Shown here piece after piece: positions 8,319-18,243 of a stretch of DNA of 64,000 bases. Below the pieces are notes generated by a model that was not told where the DNA came from, searched no databases, and worked only from the letters and a program-made list of their open reading frames with translations. The stretch covers positions 662,707-726,706 of the forward strand of contig CAWGZJ010000012.1 in the NCBI GenBank assembly GCA_963826975.1. The letters run 5' to 3'. Within the stretch, counting starts at the first letter, position 1. Every line of letters starts with the position of its first letter. The DNA comes from Palsa-883 sp963826975. Its GTDB lineage: Bacteria; Pseudomonadota; Alphaproteobacteria; Acetobacterales; Acetobacteraceae. The translations under genes and the position numbers were made by a program.

Positions 8319-9759
8319 TCACCGTGCCGGCTGCACCTCGCGCACGCGGTGCCGGCTGACCTCGGCGCCGTCGGTTTCCGCCAGCGGCAGGAAGCCCGGT
8401 GAGGCCACCAATGGGATCAGCGCCATCGTCAGGAACACGATCCGAAAATCATGCAGCGTCGGCACGCCGGTGTGCGGCATCACCGTGTCCAGCAGCGCCG
8501 CGCTGATCGACACGCCGAACCCCAGCGTAAGCTGCTGCGCCGCGCTGCCCAGGCTGGTGGAGCGGCTGAGCCGTGCCGGCGGGATTTCGGAATAGGCCAA
8601 CATGTTCGAGGTATTGAACTGCGTGGTCCGCACTACGCCGAACACCAGCAGATAGGCCAGGATCATCCAGTGCGGCGTGCCCGGGTCGAGCAGGGTGATA
8701 CCCGCCATGATGAACGTGACCACGATCGCATTGGCGAACAGCAGCCGGCGGAATCCCATCAGGCGCAACAGGGTGGACGACATCGGCCGCACCGTGATCG
8801 ACCCGATCGCCGAAGCGAAGGTCAGCATCCCCGAATGCAGCGGGCTGAGGCCGAAACCAAGCTGGAACAGCAGCGGCAGAAGGAACGGCACCGAGTTCAT
8901 GCCGGTGCGGCAGATCCCGCCCACCAGCACGCCGATGCGAAACGTCCGGATGCGGAACAGCCCCAGGTCCAGCACGGGATTGGGATGACCGCGCGCGTGC
9001 CAGCCGTACAGGCTCAGCGCGAAAGCGGCGGCCGCGAATGACGCCGCGATCACCGTTGGCGACAGCACATGGCGGCCGATATTCTCGAAGCCGAACTGCA
9101 GCGTCGCCAGGCCGATGCCGACGATGACGAACCCGCGCAAGTCGAAACGGCTTGGTTTGGTGGCGCGAAAATCCTCAGTGTAGCGCAGCGCCAGAGCGAT
9201 CCCGACCAGACCCACCGGGATGTTGACGTAGAAGATCCAGCGCCAGTTGAAATAGGTGGTGATGAAGCCGCCGAGCAACGGCCCCACCGTCGGGCCGATC
9301 AGCGCCGGGATCGCAACATACGCCATCGCGCGCGCCAGGTCTTCCTTCGGGAACGAGCGCAGCAGGATCAGCCGGCCCACCGGGCTCAGCATCGCTCCAC
9401 CCATCCCCTGTAGTACGCGCGTGACGACCAGGATCGGCAGGCTGGGCGCGAAGCCGGACAGCGCGGAACCCGTGGTGAACACGATGATCGCCGCACAGAA
9501 CACCCGGCGCGAGCCGAACCGGTCGGCGAACCACCCGCTGATTGGAATGAACACCGCGAGGCTGAGGATATAGCTGGTGATCGCCAGGCTGAGCCGCACC
9601 GGCTCGGTGCCCAGGCTCTTCGCCATCGCCGGGATCGCGGTGGTAATGATTGTCGAGTTCAAGCTGCTCCATGAAAAAGGAGCAGGCGACCACGATGGGA
9701 ATCAGCAGGCTGGGCTTCTTCGGTGGCGCTATGTCGGTTTGTGTCGTGTCGGGGGGCAC
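8319..9759 (-). pseudogene. DHA2-type MFS transporter, frameshifted near its N-terminus
   Basis: The protein would be about 480 residues with roughly 13-14 membrane segments. The N-terminus (MPPDTTQTDIAPPKKPSLLI, then ACSFFMEQL) is read from 9759, but the rest (NSTIITTAIPAMAKSLG onward) lies in another frame from about 9662. One extra base in the CAGCTTGAAC stretch near 9662-9666 explains it: removing one T joins FMEQ and LNSTII in the first membrane helix. The conserved GWFADRFGSRR and RVLQGMGGAM motifs are intact. A shorter product could start at TTG 9662 but would lose half of the first helix. Either decay or a sequence error. Confidence 0.8.
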
Positions 9760-9762
9760 CGC

Positions 9763-10944
9763 TTACCAGGCCATGTCGAGGATCTGCCGCACCACCGCCG
9801 GCCCGGTTATCTTGCGCGGGTTGGTGTGCACCCAGCGATCATGCATCGATTCCGCGGCGATGACGTCGAGCTGGTCGGCTTTCACGTCCACGGCGCGCAG
9901 CGTGCCAGGCAGGCCCAGGTCGGCGACCAGTTCCGCTACCGCATCGGCTGCCGCCATGCCGGGCCTGCCCATTGCCTCGGCAACCCAGCGCTGGCGTTCC
10001 TCGGTTTCCGCAAGGTTGAAGCGCAGGACCGGTGGCAACATGACGCACGAAGTGTAGCCATGCGGCACGCCGGCGGTGCCGCCCAGCACATGGCCGATGC
10101 CGTGGCTGGCGCCCTTGGTCACGCCGTTCTGCGATCCCATGATCGACATCCAGGCGCCAAGCTGGCAGTCCAGCCGCGCGTCGAGATCGCCCGGGTTCCG
10201 CTTCACCGCGCGCAACCCGCGGCTGAGCAGCCGCAGCGCATGCTGCGAGGCGCCGTCCGACATCGGTTGCGGATTGATCGCGCAAAGGTCTTCCACCGCG
10301 TGGTCCACCGCGCGGATGCCGGTGGACAGGAATAGCCATTCCGGGGTGTGAACAGTTGCCGCGGGGTCCATGATCACCATACGCGGCATCATCAGTGGAT
10401 GCCCGTAGCTTTCCTTCACGTGCCTTATGGTGTCGGTGCAGCCGGCGAAATGGGTGAACTCGCCGGCCGAGAGCGTGGTGGGAATGGCGATCGAGCGCAC
10501 CGGCGGCGGCTTCATCGGCGCGCGCTCGGTGCGTCCGTCGGCGGCGGTGTGCGCGCGGAAATTGTCGAGCTGCGCCGGATCGCTGACATCGTTGCCCAGG
10601 CACAGCCCGACCATCTTTGCCGCGTCGGTCACCGACCCGCCGCCGACCGTCAGCAGTGCGTCGGCACCCGCCGCGCGCGCCTCATTCGCCGCCGCGACCA
10701 CGTCGGTGCGCGGCGTGTGCGAGCCGATCTTCGTGCACACCCCGGCCAGGCGATTGCCCAGCGCGGCGCGCACCTGGTCGACCACATCGGTTTGGCGCGC
10801 CAGCGTGCCGGAGGCCAGCACATAGACCGCGTGCGAGCCGGCGTCGTCAACTCCCTTGGCCATTTCCTCGGCGAGGGCCTCGGCGAAGGGGACGCCGTAG
10901 ACCACCCGGTCCATCGGCGGGTAGCGATGGGTGCCTCGGATCAT
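9763..10944 (-). CDS. iron-containing alcohol dehydrogenase / maleylacetate reductase-like
   Basis: 393 residues from ATG 10944. The dinucleotide site GGGSVTDAAK and PTTLSAGEFTHFAG are as in the maleylacetate reductase branch. Metal-site His residues are in DHAVEDL and HGIGHVLGG, but the Asp normally four residues before the first His is Arg (IRAVDH), so metal use may differ from classical Fe-ADH. The start overlaps the stop of the upstream dehydrogenase as ATGA: a two-gene operon. Confidence 0.82.
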   Translation of the reverse strand: MIRGTHRYPPMDRVVYGVPFAEALAEEMAKGVDDAGSHAVYVLASGTLARQTDVVDQVRAALGNRLAGVCTKIGSHTPRTDVVAAANEARAAGADALLTVGGGSVTDAAKMVGLCLGNDVSDPAQLDNFRAHTAADGRTERAPMKPPPVRSIAIPTTLSAGEFTHFAGCTDTIRHVKESYGHPLMMPRMVIMDPAATVHTPEWLFLSTGIRAVDHAVEDLCAINPQPMSDGASQHALRLLSRGLRAVKRNPGDLDARLDCQLGAWMSIMGSQNGVTKGASHGIGHVLGGTAGVPHGYTSCVMLPPVLRFNLAETEERQRWVAEAMGRPGMAAADAVAELVADLGLPGTLRAVDVKADQLDVIAAESMHDRWVHTNPRKITGPAVVRQILDMAW

Positions 10945-11786
10945 GTCTTCGGCTCGCAGAACGTGTCGAGCGCCATGCATTCGGCGCGTTGGCCCTCGTA
11001 ATCCGCGGCAATACGTTCGTAGAGACGCGCGGCGGCCTGGTAGAACTGCGCCGCGGCCGGGTCCTCGCCGACGAAGCCGGAGATTTCCTCCATCTCCGCC
11101 ACCCAGCGATACGCTTTCGAATACATCTTCGGCATCGCCCGGGTCAGCCAGCCATGCAGCGCCGGCTGGCTGGCGGACAGCTCGGCGCGCAGCGCGTCCG
11201 TGGTGCCGGCGCGCGCGGCGGCCAGCATCATCGCCGCGCCCAGCGCGGTGAAGCCCTTGGTGATGCCGGCATAGGACATCTTCATCGCCGAGGCCGCGCC
11301 GATCGGACCGGCTTGCACCCGTGCCTCCAACCCGTATTTCTCCAGTTCCGCGACGTGCGACGCGGCCGGGCCGGAAAGATACAGCTTGGTGCCCTTGCTG
11401 CCCGGCGTCGGCGGTCCGCCGATGATGCCGCCATCGACGAAGGTCGCGCCGGTTTCCTCGATCGTGCGCGCGATGCGCAGGACTGTCGGCGGGCTGACCG
11501 CGTTGCAGTCGACATAGATCGGTTTCTTCGCCGCCGCGCGCAGGGCGGGGGCGAGCCGGTCGGCCAATCCTTGTGCCTCGCCAGGCGGAACGATCGACAG
11601 GATGAAGTCGCACGCGGCGATCTGTTCGTCGGTGGCGCCTGCCATCCCGGCGGCTTTGGCGCGCCTGACCGATGCGTCGCTGCGCCCGCCCAGCGCGGTG
11701 CGCACCTCGATGCCGTTCTGCGCCAGGCGCCCGCCGACGCCGCTTCCCATCATGCCAGGCGCAATCACCGCGACAATTGGTTGCAT
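10941..11786 (-). CDS. NAD(P)-dependent 6-phosphogluconate dehydrogenase-like protein (DUF1932 type)
   Basis: 281 residues. The N-terminal Rossmann domain opens with VAVIAPGMMGSGVG and DFILSIVPPGEAQGLAD. The middle GGIIGGPPTPGSKGTKLYLSG is typical of the DUF1932 subgroup of beta-hydroxyacid dehydrogenases, and the C-terminal helical domain carries SAMKMSYAGITKG with the expected catalytic Lys. It probably oxidises or reduces a hydroxyacid; the substrate is unknown. It is coupled to the Fe-ADH-like gene, so the two enzymes may act in sequence. Confidence 0.83.
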   Translation of the reverse strand: MQPIVAVIAPGMMGSGVGGRLAQNGIEVRTALGGRSDASVRRAKAAGMAGATDEQIAACDFILSIVPPGEAQGLADRLAPALRAAAKKPIYVDCNAVSPPTVLRIARTIEETGATFVDGGIIGGPPTPGSKGTKLYLSGPAASHVAELEKYGLEARVQAGPIGAASAMKMSYAGITKGFTALGAAMMLAAARAGTTDALRAELSASQPALHGWLTRAMPKMYSKAYRWVAEMEEISGFVGEDPAAAQFYQAAARLYERIAADYEGQRAECMALDTFCEPKT

Positions 11787-11882
11787 GGGTCTGCTCCTTG
11801 CTGATCCGAGGCCCAAGACTGTGCCCAAGCTCGGGACAAGGCAATCGTGCCCGCCGGTGGAGGCGACCGTCAGCCGACGCAA

Positions 11883-12794
11883 TCACCCCTCCGGCACCGC
11901 CACCATCACCCGCGCGGCGCGACGCTCCGCCAGCACCAGCAGCAGGCCGGCCAGCAGGATCAATCCCGCGCCGATGAACACCGCCGGTACCGGAATGTCC
12001 CCCCAGATCACGTAGCCCAGGATGAACGCCCAGAGCAGCGCCGTGTATTCCACTGTTGCCATCACCGAGGCCGGCGCATGGCGGCAGCCCTCGAACAGCG
12101 TGTACTGCGCAACCCCGCCGATCGCTCCGATCGCCAGCAGCAGTCCGGCCTGCGACCAGGTCGGCGTCTGCCAGGTGAAGACGCACGCAATCCCAGTGCC
12201 AACCAGGAAGGTTCCGTTGGTGTATAGCATCTGCAGCATCGAGCTCTCGCGCCGCGCGATCCGCCGCATCAGGATGACGCCGTAGCCCCAAAGCGCCGCG
12301 GCGATCAGCACCAGCACGGCGGGCCACGAAAACCGCACGTCCAGCGGGTCGGTCGCCATGACGATACCGGCAAAGCCGACCAGCACCGAACCCCAGCGGG
12401 CCGGCGTCACGCGCTCATTCAGCAGCGGGCCGGCCAGCAGCGTCACCGCCAGTGGCGAGGCAAAGTATAGACTCAGTAACTGCGCCAACGGCAGCGAGCG
12501 CGAGGCGGAGTAGTAGCAGAGCCAGGCCACCAGGGTGATCACGCCACGCAGCGCCAGATTGGCTTTCAGCGGTGTGGCAATGGCGCGGGCGAGCAGCTTC
12601 GCGCGGCCGAACGCCAGGCAGAAGATGACGATGGTCAGGCTGCGGCAAAACAGCACCTGCCAGATCGGCATCTCGGCGACCAGCCACTTGATGGTGGCGT
12701 CGTGCATCGAGAACATGCCGTACGCCAGCACACCCAGGCCGATGCCGATTGTCGGTGTCTCGATTGCTGTTGCCCGGCGCATGGCGTTCCCCAC
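11883..12794 (-). CDS. DMT-superfamily (EamA) transporter
   Basis: 303 residues with about ten membrane segments in two EamA repeats; the second begins near SWPAVLVLIAAALWGYG. Conserved features are the MHDATIKWLVAEMPIWQVLFCRS opening and the repeat end LLNERVTPARWGSVLVGFAGI. Family members export amino acids or other metabolites. The next in-frame ATG, four codons in (12782), is an alternative start. It is downstream of the palindromic element with the group II intron. Confidence 0.86.
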   Translation of the reverse strand: MGNAMRRATAIETPTIGIGLGVLAYGMFSMHDATIKWLVAEMPIWQVLFCRSLTIVIFCLAFGRAKLLARAIATPLKANLALRGVITLVAWLCYYSASRSLPLAQLLSLYFASPLAVTLLAGPLLNERVTPARWGSVLVGFAGIVMATDPLDVRFSWPAVLVLIAAALWGYGVILMRRIARRESSMLQMLYTNGTFLVGTGIACVFTWQTPTWSQAGLLLAIGAIGGVAQYTLFEGCRHAPASVMATVEYTALLWAFILGYVIWGDIPVPAVFIGAGLILLAGLLLVLAERRAARVMVAVPEG

Positions 12795-12868
12795 TCGTCA
12801 TGTCCCGGGCGCGGTCGTAGTCTGACCGTTCTCATTCGGCAACCGCGAACGGTGCAACGCAGCAACTC

Positions 12869-13710
12869 ATACCGGCTGCCGAAAGTCCCAACTCTCCACT
12901 CGTCATGGCCGGCGACGGCCGGCCATCCACGACTGTGTGCCAGGCATGGCGCTGATCTCGGAGGTGCAAGTCCTCTACGGGCCGATTGGCCGGAACCGTT
13001 AGCCGAAGGCAACTGCGTTGCAGCGATGCAGAGTGGGGAGGAAGCCGGAGGCAAAACTCGGAGCTGACGAACAGGAACCGGATACGAGGCCGGTGCGGTG
13101 GGGTAACCCGGCAGTGGACGGGGAAGCCCAAAGGCCAGTCGGACACGCGCACAGGTAAATCCGGCAGCGCTCGAGGGAAGGATCAGTGTTTTACCCTGGG
13201 AGATCTCCCGATCTCTCCAGACGATCGGAGCAGGGGGCCGGCGACGGCCTCCGATGGGCCGGGAGAAGTCAGCAGAGGCCATAGTAGTCCGGGCAACCGG
13301 GCGAAGGGCTGAATTCGACAAGCAGGGAGCAGCTTGGACCAATCGATGGACGTGAAGCGGCAGCAAGGCGGCGCGGACCAAGGGGACCTTCTCGACGAAA
13401 CCCTGAAGGCCGCGTTGCGCCACGGCGCCAGCGGGGAAGGCGGAGCCGGACCTGGGGCGACTGAGGAGCCACAAGCGTCTGCGGCATGGGATCATGAACG
13501 AGCCTTGACGCGGCAACAAAATGCCGCGCTGAACCTTGTCGGAAACCGCCGTGATACGCGATCCGTACGTCCGGTGGTGTGAGAGGGGCGCTCCGCGAGG
13601 GGCGCCCCTACTCGATTTGCTTGCTGCAAGAAGGAAAGTCGTGGATGGCCGGCCTTCGCCGGCCATGACGCGGGTGGACAGCGTACGTCAATACTTTCGG
13701 CCGCTGGTAT
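12869..13710. repeat. palindromic element (family A) split by a group II intron
   Basis: The ends ATACCGGCTGCCGAAAGT (12869-12886) and ACTTTCGGCCGCTGGTAT (13693-13710) are inverted repeats (16 of 18 match). Inside are further inverted arms with GTCATGGCCGGC and GGCCGGCCATCCACGACT (12902-12934), mirrored at 13636-13668. The intron at 12935-13616 sits in the loop between the inner arms. Without it the element is about 160 bp. Related copies lie near 44641 and 61688. Confidence 0.8.
12935..13616 (+). mobile_element. ORF-less group II intron (682 bp)
   Basis: The 5' end is GTGTGCC, matching the group II consensus GUGYG, and the 3' end is ...CCCCTACTCGAT, ending in AY. Domain V is recognisable at about 13545-13580 (AACCGCCGTGATACG then CCGTACGTCCGGTGGTGT). 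Domain VI follows as a GC hairpin with a likely branch-point A at 13610, seven bases from the end. The usual intron-encoded reverse transcriptase is missing: sequence typical of its 5' leader (about 13270-13500) runs straight into domain V. The intron could splice or move only with a protein supplied in trans. Confidence 0.85.
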
Positions 13711-13741
13711 CATGTCGCTGGCCCTCATGTCCCTGATTTAG

Positions 13742-13882
13742 ATGTCCCTGCTGCAAGTTCGCGGTCTCGCACGCAGCTATTACGGCGTGCACGCGCTGCG
13801 CGGGGTCGATCTGACGGTGCGTGCGGGACAGAAGGGAACGGTGGCGGCTCATAGATTGACGATCCTCAGTGGAGATGTGTGA
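13742..13882 (+). pseudogene. truncated ABC transporter ATP-binding protein, N-terminal remnant
   Basis: 46 codons. The first 30 residues (MSLLQVRGLARSYYGVHALR then GVDLTVRAGQ) are the start of a branched-chain amino acid type ABC ATPase (LivG/LivF-like). The similarity ends before the Walker A motif and the frame runs into unrelated sequence and a stop at 13882. A deletion boundary near 13830 is likely, just beyond the intron-bearing element. Confidence 0.7.
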
Positions 13883-13912
13883 ATCCCACGAACCAACCAC
13901 AGGGGGACGACG

Positions 13913-14761
13913 ATGCAGATCGCCGCCGCGATGTTCTTCACCGACTATTCGATGTCACCCGCCGAACTGGCGCCGGCGCTGGAGGCGCGCGGGTTCGAAT
14001 CGCTGTGGGCGCCTGAGCATTCGCACATTCCCCTGACGCGGAAGACGCCGTTCGCCGGGGGTGGCGAACTGCCGAAGAAATATTACGACGCGATGGATCC
14101 GTTCGTGACGCTGACCGCGGCGGCGGCGGTGACGAAGACGTTGAAGCTGGGCACCGGCATCTGCCTGGTGGTGCAGCGCGATCCGATCCAGACGGCGAAG
14201 CTGGTGGCCTCGATCGACCAGGTCTCCGGCGGGCGGTTTCTGTTCGGTATCGGCAACGGCTGGAACCAGGACGAGATCGAGAACCACGGCACGGTGTTCG
14301 CCACGCGCCACAAGCTGGCGCGCGAGCGGGTCGAGGCGATGCAAGCGATCTGGACCCAGGCCAAGCCCGAGTATCACGGGGAGTTCGTGAATTTCGACGC
14401 GATGATGGCGTGGCCAAAGCCGGTGCAAAAGCCGCATCCGCCGATCATCGTCGGTGGCGCGTTCCCTTATGCGGCGCGTCGGGCGATCCGCTATGGCAAC
14501 GGCTGGATTCCGCACAAGAGCCGGCCGCAATACGGCGACGTGAGCGACTTCCTGCCGCAGTTTCGCCAGATGGCGGCTGAGGCCGGGCGCGGGCCGGACG
14601 ATCTGCCGGTGACGATCTGGGGTACCGGCGAGGACACGGACCAGTTGCGGCGCTACCGCGACATGGGCGTCGCGCGGGTGGTGGTCAGTCTGGAGTCGGA
14701 AAAGGCCGACAAGATCCTGCCGGAGCTGGATCGCTGGGCGAAACTTATTCCGATGATGTAA
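13913..14761 (+). CDS. LLM-class F420-dependent oxidoreductase
   Basis: 282 residues, TIM-barrel luciferase-like monooxygenase family. Diagnostic parts are FTDYSMSPAELAPALEARGF, LWAPEHSHIP, a conserved RDPIQTAKLVASIDQVSGGR and GIGNGWNQDE. The type uses F420 or FMN. It is closely similar over its whole length to the gene at 55337-56191. A GGGGG ribosome site precedes the ATG. The natural substrate is unknown. Confidence 0.88.
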   Translation: MQIAAAMFFTDYSMSPAELAPALEARGFESLWAPEHSHIPLTRKTPFAGGGELPKKYYDAMDPFVTLTAAAAVTKTLKLGTGICLVVQRDPIQTAKLVASIDQVSGGRFLFGIGNGWNQDEIENHGTVFATRHKLARERVEAMQAIWTQAKPEYHGEFVNFDAMMAWPKPVQKPHPPIIVGGAFPYAARRAIRYGNGWIPHKSRPQYGDVSDFLPQFRQMAAEAGRGPDDLPVTIWGTGEDTDQLRRYRDMGVARVVVSLESEKADKILPELDRWAKLIPMM

Positions 14762-14884
14762 TGCCGGACGCCGAGCTCATTGACTCTCGGTTCGCCGCAC
14801 TGGCGCGCCCGGCCATGATGGCCGGGGGGCACGCCGAAGGGTTGCGACACCGCAACGAGGCGTTCCGTCGCGACCGCGCGGCGG

Positions 14885-16144
14885 TCACGCTGGTGCCATG
14901 CGAACGGCGCCATGGCGCAGCATCCCGGTCGCGCCTGTCAGCAGGATTGCGGTGCCGCACAGTGCCACCGTCCCCGGCACGCCGACCGTCAGAAACAGCC
15001 CCGGCGTCAGCAGCATCGCGACCAGCAGGCCGAAATTGGTCATCGCCATGTAGGCCCGCATCGCCGCGGCCATGTCGGAGACGGCAAGCAGCGTCTGGCG
15101 CAGCGTGGCGATGGTGATGTCGCTCATTGGCCCGCCGATGGCGGCCAGTCCGGCGGCCACCATGAAACACGGCAGCCGGGCCGCCGGTGGGAGCGGCAGC
15201 GCCATCGCCGCGCCCAGCAACAGGATCCCGCTGCCGACGATCATGTTGCCGCTGAATATCCTCAGCCCGGGGCGCTTCGGCAGCGTCAGGTTGCCCACCA
15301 CCAGGGTCGCCAACAGGTTGGTGCAGCCATAGGCGGAGATCACCAGCCCGTAGGCGCTCAGTCCGGAACCGCCCGGCCCGTGAACGCCCAGGTGTTCGAT
15401 CGCCAGCGGCAGGCCGAGGAACATCGCGGCGTACCACGCGCCGTTGTTCACGCAGGTCGATCCCAGCACGTACCCCAGCAGCGCATGCCGGCGCAGGGCG
15501 CGAAATCCGCGGGCGATGGCCGCGCCGATGGTCTCGGCCGCAGGCGGTGCGGCGCGCGGCAAGGGCCGTAGCCGGCCGATCAACCCGATGGCGGTCGCCG
15601 AGGCCAGGAAGGTCGCGGCGTCCAGCGTCAGGAAATGCACCAGGGGCAGCCAGCCGGCGAGCACCGCCACCACACCCGGCCCGAGCAGCCGCGCGATGCG
15701 GTCGGTCGAGTCCAGCAACCCGTTGGTCGCCGGCAGCAATGTCCGATCGCGGACCAGCCCGGGCAGCGTCGCTTGCAGGGCCGGGCGAAACAGCGCCTGG
15801 CCCGCGGCCAGCACGAGCACTGCCAGAACGAGGCCCCAGGCCGGCGGGTGGCCGACCGTCTGCCAGGCCGTGACGACCACCACCAGCACCGCCGCGCGGG
15901 ACAAGTCGGCGGCGATCATCACCGATCGATCCGCTCGCCGATCCGCCCAGTGGCCGCTGCCCAGCAACGTGACCAGAACGGCTGCCGCCTGCAACGCACC
16001 CAGATACCCCGCCGCGGCGCCGAACACCGCCACCGCGATCCAGCTCAGCGCCACCGCGTAAAGTTGATCACCCACTGCCGAGGTCGCCAAGCCGCCCCAG
16101 AGCAGGGCGATCGGAGCATCGCGGAGTGGGCGGAGAAGGCGCAT
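14885..16144 (-). CDS. MFS transporter (MFS_3 / EntS-like)
   Basis: 419 residues from ATG 16144, about 12 membrane segments. The opening RDAPIALLWGGLATSAVGDQ and the loop GHWADRRADRSVMIAADLSRA match the MFS_3 group of exporters. RDRTLLPATNGLLDSTDRIARLLGP is also typical of it. Substrate unknown. It ends 121 bp from the LLM gene, convergently, and is divergent from the S10 peptidase gene. Confidence 0.85.
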   Translation of the reverse strand: MRLLRPLRDAPIALLWGGLATSAVGDQLYAVALSWIAVAVFGAAAGYLGALQAAAVLVTLLGSGHWADRRADRSVMIAADLSRAAVLVVVVTAWQTVGHPPAWGLVLAVLVLAAGQALFRPALQATLPGLVRDRTLLPATNGLLDSTDRIARLLGPGVVAVLAGWLPLVHFLTLDAATFLASATAIGLIGRLRPLPRAAPPAAETIGAAIARGFRALRRHALLGYVLGSTCVNNGAWYAAMFLGLPLAIEHLGVHGPGGSGLSAYGLVISAYGCTNLLATLVVGNLTLPKRPGLRIFSGNMIVGSGILLLGAAMALPLPPAARLPCFMVAAGLAAIGGPMSDITIATLRQTLLAVSDMAAAMRAYMAMTNFGLLVAMLLTPGLFLTVGVPGTVALCGTAILLTGATGMLRHGAVRMAPA

Positions 16145-16341
16145 TTGTGACCCCAAGTTGCGAGTCGATCGCAACGCAAATGCGTCGCGATGTCAAGTCG
16201 AGTCGCGGGGCGCCGGGCGGGTGCGAGGGCGGCGCCGCGGCCGTAAGGCGGCGGAAAGTGCGTAGCTTTTCTGCCCGATTTCCGAGGCATTGGCCTTGGA
16301 CCATCGGCACTGCCGGCGGCGTGGGCTATAGACTGACCCGC

Positions 16342-18065
16342 ATGATCCACCCCGGGTGTGACCGCGCGCTGCCGTCGGTGTTGCGATGCTGCCTGCTGTT
16401 GGCCGCGCTGCTTGGCGGGCCGACAGCGCATGCCCAGGCGCCGGCCGAGACGGGCACCCCACCGGCGCGCTCCGCGCCAGCCCCGAAGCCGCTGCCGGCA
16501 GAGGTCACCACGCATCACACGCTGGAGCTCCCGGAGCAGCCCCCCGGGCCGCCAGGCCGAACGCTGCATTTCAGCGCCACCGCCGGGGCGATCCGCCTGA
16601 CCGACGGCAAGGGCGCGCCACGCGCCGATGTCGCCTTCATTGCCTACCAGCTCGACGGTGCCGAGCGGCGCAGTCGCAAGGTGACGTTCGTGCTGAACGG
16701 CGGGCCGGGCTTTGCATCCGGCTGGCTGCAGGTCGGCGCGGTGGGGCCGTGGCGGATCCCGCTGGGGGGTGATGCGACCGCGCCATCAGCCTCGCCGGAG
16801 CCATTGCCGAATGCCGAGACCTGGCTGGATTTCACCGACCTTGTGTTCATCGATCCGGTCGATACCGGCTATTCGCGGGTGCTCACCACCAACGACGACG
16901 TGCGCAAGCGGCTGTTCTCGGTCGATGGGGATATCGCGTATCTGGCCGAAACGATCCGGCGCTGGCTGGACCGGTTCGATCGCGACGTCTCGCCGAAATA
17001 CCTGTTGGGCGAGAGCTACGGCGGCTTCCGTGCACCGCGGCTGGCGCGCGAGTTGGCGTCGGTGCAAGACGTCGGTGTGTCCGGGCTGGTGCTGGTGTCG
17101 CCGGCGCTTGATATCGGCGGGCGAAGCTGGGCGTTCGACCCGTTCTATTTCGCCGACCGGTTGCCCTCGATGGCGGCGGCGGCGTGCGCGGCGCATGGCC
17201 CCCAAGGAGGGTCTGTGAGCGGGGTGCCAGCGCCTGGGGGGCCAGTCACCGGGGGGCGCCAGTCACCGGCGGGGCAGTGACCGCCGGGGGGGCAGTGACC
17301 GTCGTGGGGCCAGTGACTGTTGTGGGGTCGGTGGCCACGGGGCCAGCGGCTGGAGGATCGGTAGCGGGGGGCTCGGTGACCCGTGCTCAGCTTGCCGACG
17401 TGGAGCACTACGCCGCGACGGATTTCCTGGTCGACGCGACGAAGGGCGAGAGCGACCCGGCAGCGATCGAACGGCGCAGCGCGCGGGTGGCGGAGCTGAT
17501 CGGCCTCGATCCGGCGGTGGTGCGGCGCTACCACGGGCTGATCAACAACGATGTGTTCCTGCACGAGTTGGATCGCGCGACGGGGCGGGTCGGCAGCGCG
17601 TATGACGCGACGATCACCAGTGCCGATCCGTGGCCGCTGTGGACGCTGAGCGAGTATGCCGATCCGGTGCTGGAAGGGCTGAAGGCGACGGTCGGCAGCG
17701 CCATGGTGGCGATCTATGGGACGCAGCTCAATTGGCGCCCCGAGTTGGTGTATCGCCTGGAAAGCCCGACGGCGTTCCGGCAATGGGACTGGGGGCATGG
17801 CATGCTGAACCAGCCGCAGTCGGTGGGCATGATGCGGACCGCGCTGGCGCTCGATCCGCACCTGCATGTGCTGATCGCCCATGGGCTGTTCGACCTGATG
17901 ACGCCGTATTTCGCGACGCAGTTGCTGCTGGATCAGTTGCCGCAGGCGGGGCTGGGGGAGCGGGTGCGGCTGGTGACCTATCCGGGCGGGCATATGTTCT
18001 ACACGCAGGATGCCTCACGCGCGGCGTTCCGGGAGGCGGCGCGGAAGTTGATTGAGGGGGAGTAG
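16342..18065 (+). pseudogene. S10 serine carboxypeptidase, frameshifted in a Gly/Val low-complexity insert
   Basis: From ATG 16342 a signal peptide (ending AHAQAP) leads into a peptidase S10 domain with NGGPG at 119-123 and the nucleophile motif GESYGG at 223-228 (Ser225). The first frame ends at 17280. The rest, with the Asp of HGLFDLMTPY and the His of GGHMFY, continues in another frame to 18065. The break falls in a repetitive Gly-Val-Thr stretch (about 17215-17390) with two G6 runs; adding one G to the run near 17252 restores a single reading frame of about 574 residues. The catalytic triad would then be complete. It may be a switch, decay or a homopolymer error. Confidence 0.82.
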
Positions 18066-18243
18066 GGCTTGGGTTGGTCAGGCAGCCACTGGTGGCCGCG
18101 ACGATGCTCCATGCACCGCGCATGGTTCCTAGGATTGACGAAGTCCTGAACGCGATCCCCAATCGGGCCTGCCGCGCCAGGTGATGGCCGGGCAATGAAC
18201 GACGACGGCGGTCCAGCCGCTGGCGCGCCAAGGGGGAAACAAT

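Noticed and set aside
13334..13582. Small open frame inside the intron resembling the leader of an intron-encoded protein
   Set aside because: It lacks reverse transcriptase motifs and overlaps domain V, so it is remnant leader sequence, not a functional gene.
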